NCBI GenBank assembly: GCA_964020085.1
Contig: OZ026604.1
Coordinates: forward strand, 13,138,042 to 13,202,041
From: Micromussa lordhowensis
Taxonomy: Eukaryota > Cnidaria > Anthozoa > Scleractinia > Lobophylliidae
Length of the DNA: 64,000 nucleotides
Direction of reading: 5' to 3'
Each line of letters begins with the position of its first letter. Position 1 is the first letter of the stretch. This document shows positions 58,503 through 64,000 of the stretch, piece after piece. Under the pieces are notes generated by a model, which worked only from the letters and a program-made list of their open reading frames with translations, had not been told where the DNA came from and made no database searches. A program made the position numbers and the translations under genes.

Positions 58503-61041
58503 CAAATACTCAATCATAGACTCCCTGAGTCAGCTCATGTATTAATAGTGGCCTCTTGCCTCTGTGGCAAAACTATTCATATGGAAACATGTCACCTGTA
58601 CTTTCAATCTCTTTAAATCAAGTCATTTTCATGTAAAATGTTTTGAACAAGCATTTGTTCTACAGGAGCAAAACAGAAACTCAGGTGTGGAGGTTAAGTC
58701 TGCACATGGGCCAAGTGATCCATCAAGCTGACACACTTAGCAACTAGGAGGAACTCTACCACCGCTCTGGATGGGATGCTAGTCCATCAATCACAAGGTT
58801 GCCCCCCCCCCCCCCCAGCATTAAATTTGCCAGTACCTATTCATACATCCGAGTGGCACTGTGAGAGTGAAGTGTTGTGCCCAAGAACACAATACAATGT
58901 TCCCAGCCAGGGCTCAAGCTCAGACTGCTTGAAAGAGGAAAGAAGTACAAAAATCAACTAGACAATCTTCTAGGCAGTCCTTAGAATACCAGGACTGCCA
59001 AGAGTATTTTGCCCAATTTCACATAAGTGAGACATGGATATTGGCAAAATCTTGTTTACTTTAAGCTAAGTCAAACATAAACAGTTTGATAGCTTGTGGG
59101 TAAATAGGAAAACTATAAATAGAAACATATTTCCTTCAGTAGTATAAGAATCATTTCAGACACTCACAGTTTTGTTTCAATCATGAACCTGGGCCGGGTT
59201 GTTCAAAAGCCGCTTAATGCTAACCCAGGATTAAAAGGTAACCGAGGTAACAATTTTTCTTCTATAAAAATGTTATCCACCGCTTGTGTTTTGTGTAGTT
59301 TGAGATTAGTCATGCTCATAACTGAAGAACAAAGAATATAAACAGAACACATTGCTGAAAAGCTACAAAAATGAAATCAAGATTCTCGCTAATCCTGGGT
59401 TAGCTTAATCGGGCTTTGAACAACCTGGCTCTGAAGTGAAGGGAATGTTTTTATTTACAATTTATAAGACTTTTTACTACAGAACTATGTCTTTGGGGAG
59501 GAGGAAGGGCAGTAACAAAGTTTTATTCAAGGAGGCTCTGGTCCAATGTCAAAGACCTATCCATTTACAGTGATTTTGACAGGAAAGTCTTTCCTTTTCA
59601 TACACCTGCTGCTTCTAGCCTGAAACCCTTTTCACAAAGCTAATTTGGCCCCACTATAGACCTTATTTCTTGGATAAATAATAATATTAATGTTTGAAAT
59701 CCCTGTCCTATTTAGTCTTATGATACCTCCAGCCTGAAAAAGGTGCACCTTGAGTCAGTTATAGGGAGAAGTCCCTGAGCTTGATGCAATACAATAGTGA
59801 GGGTACTACACTGTACATATTATAGTGTATGCAAGTAAAATAACAATAATTTTCCTTCTTGGAAAGAAAAATTATGGTATTTTATTCCTACAGTTCTTGG
59901 TAGTAATTGTTTGTGCTAATCTCACTAGCAATGCAGTAACATTCAAAAGGATTGCATATATGTCTATTCTAACAGTTTTTACGATGATTACAGAACATAC
60001 TCATGTTGGCAATAATTATCAAGCATTCTCCTCTCATAATTCAAGTTTTGATATCATTTTGTTGAAATCTTGCATTTCTAGGAGCGAAAAAGTTAATTAC
60101 AGTTTTGACAAGATGTGAATATTAATGCATTTACAAAACATTCCTAGCCTACAACAGTCTTCAGTCTTTTATTTAGTGAGAAATTTTGCTCTGTTAATTG
60201 CCAAGTCAAATCTGTGGTCAGACATTAGTAAATGTGACCAAAACCATTGTTATTTCAGATTAGTGAATCGAAAGAAAAGCCATACGCTAGAATTCCGGAA
60301 GGATTTATAACTCCGAATGGGATAGGGCTGAGATTGGGACTCGAAACCGGAATATATAGGATGAACAACGACTTTGCAGTGACTTTGCCTTGCAATTCGC
60401 CTTGATCGGAACATGAAATTAAGACCTCTTTTAGCATCCAGTGTGCCGCTGGAATCTTTTGACAGTCTTTTAAATCGAAGAGGCACATTGCTGTCAAAAT
60501 CATTTTGGATTTCTCTCGTAATTTCGTCAACTTTATTCAAGGCATTCTTCAAACGCACAAGGCGATTGTAGCACTTCGTGCGACAAATGGCGAGCTTTTC
60601 GCACCCCACATAAACAGATAAATCAACGTTTATTGCATGTTTGACCAGTGAGAAAATATTTAACCACTTTTTCCAAAGACATTAATCTTTCCTTTTGCAA
60701 CTGGAAAGGACTTTTTGCAGAGAATACAAATTTCGCCTCCAAAGGGATTTTCTTTGGTGTTTCGTTCATGGCTATAAGTATGCCAGAGCGGGAAATCCGC
60801 TTTTTTCTGTCGCGCGCGAGTAGCTGCGAGGAGCACTGAGTTTCATTCTATCAAGGAATCTGATTGGCAAAAGGGAAAACAATAGTCATTATGTCACAGA
60901 AATCGTTTCCTGTCTCGGGTTTGCAGACGTTATTTTCGGCAAAACCAAGTGACCGCCGGAAATACGTCTGTGTTCGCAGGCTAGTCGTTTCTTAGACGTT
61001 AATAAAATTTAGCAAAACCGAAGGTTGAGAATTTAATAAAA

Positions 61042-61075
<34 letters not shown>

Positions 61076-64000
61076 TGGTTATAGCCAATGCGCGCTCATG
61101 GAATAATTGTTAATTATTCAGTTTTTTTGAGTTTCTTTCTTGCTACATGTAGCTCAAATTTTAAAATTTCTGAAAAATGTTTTCTAACAAACAGACCTTA
61201 CACTGATCCACTGAAGAAAAGGAACTAAAACATTTAATAGAAAATACTTCCGTAAACTAAGATACATGTAATTGTTCATGCTTAGGTTTCACACAGTACA
61301 TGTGGACCTATACATGTTTATAGTAAGTGTTACAACAAGAATCTGACTTCTACTTACTGTGATATTTTGAGTTTGGCTGGTGGATCACCCTTGCAACCAG
61401 ACACTTTCCACTTGTGATATTCCTCAAGTCTCTTGTTTGATGGATTTTTGATATCACTGGGCATCTGTTTGTCGTTATTACAGGAATCCTTAGTGTTTAT
61501 AGGTTCACTTGCTGTTTTCTGATGCACAACTAAAGTAACCCCAACATCTGCCTTCTCAGCTGGCAGACTCTCTCTTCTCTGAACAGGTAACATTCCACTG
61601 ACTACTTTCTGACTTGTAGTGCTGCCATCAAGTCTGTCTTTCTCAGGCACTGTACTACTGTCCTTTGAAAACCTTCGATTGTTACCCGGTTCTGCAGTTA
61701 AGCTACATAGTTCTTCTCCTGAAACATGAGGAACATTTGACATGTATTAGCTAACTGCTTAATATATACCAGAATAAATGTGAACACATGGGTGATCAAT
61801 CGATGCTTGTCTTGTCTCTTGCTTTCCGCAGTAGTCAGCAGTGTCGCCAGTTTGATTGTGTATTTGTGCTTTCGCACTCTTGTCTGTCCCCTCTAGTAAC
61901 TCTCCCCCCAAGTCCTCGGAAAATCAATCGTAAGTAACGCCATGCCTTTGGATTTCCAGTTCAAAGAACCCCCCCCCCCCCCCACTTGTGTATGAGGCGC
62001 CAAAGTGGACAAAAATGCTGTTTAGCAATTTTTCTTTGCAATTACACAAATATGTTCTAAACTCAAGATTTTTGTCCTCAGTTTACATATTAAGTGCTAA
62101 CTAAGTGAAATATTTATGCTCTTTTTCGCATTTATTTTCTAAACTCTACAGTTGCATTCTAATTGCAAAGAAAATGCGTTACAAGTACAGAAAAATGGAT
62201 TCTAATTGAAATGTGTTTTAGATGTTGTAATTGTTCTTATTACATTCTATTTTAAAAAATAAAGTATTCTAATAATGTTCTTTTCATGCCAAGTTTGAAA
62301 AAAACTCGGCTCACAAGCATGAAAAGTTATCCTGTTGTCAGTCAGAAAATACATTGTAATTGAAAAAAATACGTTCTAATTAGTATGCAAATTATTCTCA
62401 GTTGAATTTTTCCGTGCTTATTAAAACACGTTTCTAATTAACATTGTTTACGGTCGGTCTGTTTACGTGTGGAACTTCATGGCTCGATGTTGATAATTCT
62501 TCAAACGTATTTGAAGTCAGCGGAGCCAGCAGTCGACCAACTTCACTGATTTTGCTAATAGCTTCCCGCAGATCGGACGTTAAGTTCCCGTTTCTCGCCA
62601 TTAATCAATCGACATAAGGAATACAGCAGTAGCGAAAGCTGTAGCGAAAATGGCAAACATTTGCCGCGAAATTGACCTGCAACGCCCACGATGCTTTTGG
62701 CCAGCCGAGCTATTTGCAGCATAAATTTGCATGTTAATTAAGATATGTTTTTGCACTCAGCATGAAAAACTTCACAGAGAAAAGTTGCATACTAATTAGA
62801 ACGTATTTTTTTGCAATTACAATGTATTTTCAGACTGTGAAGAGGGCAACTTTTTTCTCTTTTGAGCCGAGTTTTTTTTCAAACTTGGCATGAAAAGAAC
62901 ATTATTAGAATACTTTATTTTTTAAAATAGAATGTAATAAGAACAATTACAACATCTAAAACACATTTCAATTAGAATCCATTTTTCTGTACTTGTAACG
63001 CATTTTCTTTGCAATTAGAATGCAACTGTAGAGTTTAGAAAATAAATGCGAAAAAGAGCATAAATATTTCACTTAGTTAGCACTTAATATGTAAACTGAG
63101 GACAAAAATCTTGAGTTTAGAACATATTTGTGTAATTGCAAAGAAAAATTGCTAAACAGCATTTTTGTCCACTTTGGCGCCTCATACTTGTGGTGTAGGT
63201 ATAGATAATTTCTGGAATCACCCAATACCAGGAAGACAAGAAATCTAAAACTCAAAGGTTAGCATAATCAACTTCGAACAATAGCATACATGTGAAAATG
63301 CTACATGATTAATAAGCACGGTGAAATCCCAATTTTTCAAACCTTCAGGGGAAATGAAAATTGGTTAAAAAATTGGGAGTTAAATTAGTGTGTTTGACTG
63401 AGGGGAGGGAAAAGACATTTGGTTCAAATAATAAGGAGGTTTGAAAAATCAAGGGATATTTAAAAAAAACCAGATTCTTCTGTACTGAAATAATGGCTAG
63501 TTGACCTACCCGTAGAAACATTCAGGATACTATCAGGAGTAAATGTCCACATATCTTCATGATCAGTCTTTGGATCATTGCCCTCATCTTCAATGTTACT
63601 GACATGACCAAACCCATGCCATTTGTCTTTGTTTAACACAGGTGACAGCCCTGCTTCTGAGTCATCAAAACTCTCCCAACCCTGTACTTTTGGGGACAGG
63701 GGCAGTCTTTGATCAAACTTCTCAAATTCATCTAGGTTATTAATATTGCTGAAGTTAGTTGCTCTTTTTAGACTACCAAGTCCACGATTTTCTTTTTCTG
63801 CTAACGTTGGAACGTCATAGTCCGAGAGGCTTACATGCCCGGCCAGGATTGCACCAAAATCATCAAAATAAGAGTTCCCACGTGTAGTCAAGTCACTCAG
63901 GTGTCTACGAGGCTGCTTCCTGACACGTCTAACAGGCATGTCATCCACATATCCTGACTCAACCAAGCCATAATTGACATGCTCTAAAGGATCACTGTAG
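54061..64000 (-). CDS. Unrecognised four-exon gene (5' end outside the window)
   Basis: Minus-strand exons: 63510-64000 (open to the edge), 61358-61718, 54575-54624 and 54061-54152, ending TGA. Phases chain exactly: one base left over, then two, then one, then stop. Donors are GTAGGT, GTAAGT and GTGCGT; acceptors CAG, GAG and CAG. The product is at least 330 residues, mostly hydrophilic and probably disordered (Asp/Glu/Ser-rich: HEDMWTFTPDSILNVST), with a basic patch RRVRKQPRRH near the start of the visible part. It ends with a helical segment, DFEDWTLRALIISGEIGADQ then YMLHLFKDLSSDLD. No known domain was recognised. The intron after exon 2 holds the 4.5 kb transposon, and the intron before it the 1.2 kb foldback element. 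The first two exons are well supported; the small third exon is the least certain. Confidence 0.6.
55214..55335. repeat. Foldback end of repeat G, separate copy
   Basis: Opposed AACAATTATTCCATTCGCGC and GCGCGCTCATGGAATAATTG around GCCAACTCGGCGC / GCGCCTCGTTGGC. The same arms occur at 10997-11115 and 61040-61115. Confidence 0.75.
55430..56270. repeat. Probable old transposon sequence
   Basis: A broken plus-strand reading starts ATGGCGGAAAG at about 55460 but meets stops at once. Around 56150-56240 are opposed GATATTTCAAAA / TTTTGAAATATC arms with TCACTCG. Not assigned to a family. Confidence 0.35.
56626..58371 (+). pseudogene. RecQ-like DNA helicase, frameshifted and internally deleted
   Basis: Starts MADNLDAAFSLVCDDFGF (56626). 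Next is a Q-motif-like LNEHQRNA, a Walker A NLPTGFGK (about 56742-56770), FPLVSLMKDQVSF (motif Ia), and the DEAH box in VAVDEAHV (57068-57090). After a gap where helicase domain 2 should be, a cysteine-rich segment CCDNCSLECKCGLPDC (about 57715-57770) matches the position of the RecQ zinc-binding region. Then comes an acidic C-terminus ending ALHVS (58371). The reading switches frame several times. One cause is visible: a 20 bp duplication (ACAATGCTCAGAACAGAA) at about 57850-57890, and an extra T near 58056. The gene cannot give an active helicase. Similar RecQ-like genes with this acidic tail are, to my recollection, numerous in coral genomes. Confidence 0.8.
58428..58502. repeat. ATT/ATC trinucleotide microsatellite
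   Basis: About 70 bases of ATT with a middle section of CATTAT units, just downstream of the helicase remnant. Confidence 0.9.
58535..58735. repeat. SINE-like dispersed repeat, copy 2
   Basis: ATGTCACCTGTACTTTC, GAAACTCAGGTGTGGAGG and GGGCCAAGTGATCCATCA correspond block by block to 14690-14955. Confidence 0.6.
58745..58935 (-). repeat. tRNA-derived SINE, inverted diverged copy
   Basis: On the minus strand it gives GAGCCCTGGCTGGGAACA, TTGTGTTCTTGGGCACAACA and AGGTACTGGCAAATTTAATG, matching the SINE at 47493-47775. A C tract (58802-58815) interrupts it. Confidence 0.7.
59187..59435. mobile_element. MITE, AACCCAGG family, copy 2
   Basis: Ends GGGCCGGGTTGTTCAAAAGC and GGGCTTTGAACAACCTGGC. Body shared with 53812-54058. 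It is inserted in the 4.5 kb transposon, so it is younger than that transposon. Confidence 0.75.
60250..60840 (-). pseudogene. Cysteine-rich (ZAD-like) ORF of the 4.5 kb transposon
   Basis: On the minus strand, a CxxC pair (EICILCKKSFPVAKGK) lies about 60730, an in-frame stop follows, and then VGCEKLAICRTKCYNRLVRL and KNALNKVDEITREIQND, a helical segment. The spacing of paired cysteines followed by a long helix resembles ZAD-type zinc fingers. After about SGTLDAKR the reading is less convincing. It runs toward the helicase remnant. One stop codon disrupts the N-terminal half; the ORF downstream is open for 119 codons. Function unknown; DNA binding is a guess. Confidence 0.5.
61992..63185. mobile_element. 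1,194 bp foldback element with unique GC-richer core
   Basis: Ends ATGAGGCGCCAAAGTGGACA at both sides (inverted). Arms match almost perfectly for about 315 bp (61992-62308 and its inverse 62870-63185), then with more differences for a further 130 bp or so. ACTTGTGT/ACTTGTGG flank it (61984-61991, 63186-63193): an 8 bp target duplication with one change. The core (about 62450-62740) is different in composition and holds two divergent ATG-started frames. It lies in the first visible intron of the unrecognised minus-strand gene. Confidence 0.88.
62434..62601 (-). CDS. 55-codon ORF in the core of the foldback element
   Basis: ATG 62601 to TAG 62434-62436. Reads MARNGNLTSDLREAISKISE, then VGRLLAPL, a helical, ordinary-looking protein start, with a possible donor (CCGTAAAC) near its end. 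It could be a captured first exon of a host gene. A shorter plus-strand frame starts at 62650 (MANICREIDLQ, 24 codons), 48 bases away and divergent. No family is recognised. Confidence 0.3.
   Translation of the reverse strand: MARNGNLTSDLREAISKISEVGRLLAPLTSNTFEELSTSSHEVPHVNRPTVNNVN

Larger units (their letters stand above)
56441..60983. mobile_element. 4,543 bp DNA transposon carrying a RecQ-like helicase remnant
   Basis: The ends are TAGCCTGCGAACGCAGACGT at the left and its inverse, with one difference, at the right. Similarity of the ends runs about 100 bp (both have GGCGGTCACTTG and GCCGAAAATAACGTCTGC). GTCGTTTCT is duplicated at 56432-56440 and 60984-60992. The paralogous target at about 11157-11165 has it once. 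Content: a helicase pseudogene rightward from the left end, a cysteine-rich ORF leftward from the right end, and between them later insertions (SINE-like 58535-58735, inverted SINE 58745-58935, MITE 59187-59435). No DDE transposase was found. A 9 bp duplication fits Mutator-like elements, but a helicase cargo does not; I cannot assign the superfamily. Confidence 0.88.
56275..61120. repeat. Repeat G, copy 2, split by the 4.5 kb transposon
   Basis: Left part 56275-56440 and right part 60984-61120 together match repeat G at 10997-11570 in inverse orientation (shared: ATTCTAGCTTTCTGATTGG-type, ATCACTTTCCGGTCGTTTCT, AAATTTAGCAAAACCGAAGG). This copy lacks the Penelope fragment found in copy 1; copy 1 lacks the 4.5 kb insertion. 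Confidence 0.85.

Overview
This is nuclear DNA of an animal, most likely a cnidarian and probably a stony coral. Genes are split into short exons by long introns with GT/AG borders. Two genes can be recognised end to end: an axonemal dynein light intermediate chain, and a very-long-chain 3-hydroxyacyl-CoA dehydratase. Most of the remaining DNA is AT-rich and packed with transposon remnants, foldback elements, SINE-like repeats and simple repeats. The lineage call is an inference from gene content and repeat style.

Layout. 1-500 is the last exon and 3' end of an unrecognised plus-strand gene. 1247-2902 is a dead Tc1/IS630-type transposase split by a 789 bp element. 4081-7156 (minus) holds the first four exons of an SLC12A8-like cation-chloride cotransporter; no further exons are found. 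9192-21933 (minus) is a complete eight-exon HACD gene with a 19 nt microexon. 24671-25465 is a 5'-truncated LINE. 27004-31029 (minus) is a four-pass membrane protein resembling the MS4A/CD20 layout. 33043-33798 (plus) is an intronless tropomyosin-like coiled-coil gene. 35089-37520 (minus) is a decayed Ty3/Gypsy element. 38683-51467 (plus) is a complete nine-exon DNALI1 gene with a full Ty3/Gypsy element (40457-45025, LTRs identical as read) in intron 2. 54061-64000 (minus, running off the window) is an unrecognised four-exon gene whose introns carry a 4.5 kb DNA transposon and a 1.2 kb foldback element.

The genes do not form an operon or pathway. HACD acts in fatty-acid elongation in the endoplasmic reticulum, DNALI1 in ciliary inner dynein arms, and the SLC12-like and four-pass genes encode membrane proteins. 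DNALI1 has a good X-box (RFX site) and a forkhead site shortly upstream of its start, as expected of a ciliary gene.

The most unusual content is mobile. A 4,543 bp element (56441-60983) has roughly 100 bp terminal inverted repeats and a 9 bp target duplication. It carries a decayed RecQ-like helicase gene and a cysteine-rich ORF in convergent orientation. Its unoccupied target is visible in a paralogous repeat near 11150, so the insertion can be read from the window itself. Two smaller elements share its TAGCCTGC ends and 9 bp duplications. Two adjacent elements of about 250 bp in a DNALI1 intron have different terminal repeats but the same internal tandem motif. A perfect 239 bp inverted repeat, Penelope-type fragments with a hammerhead-ribozyme-like core, and a three-level nest of insertions complete the picture.
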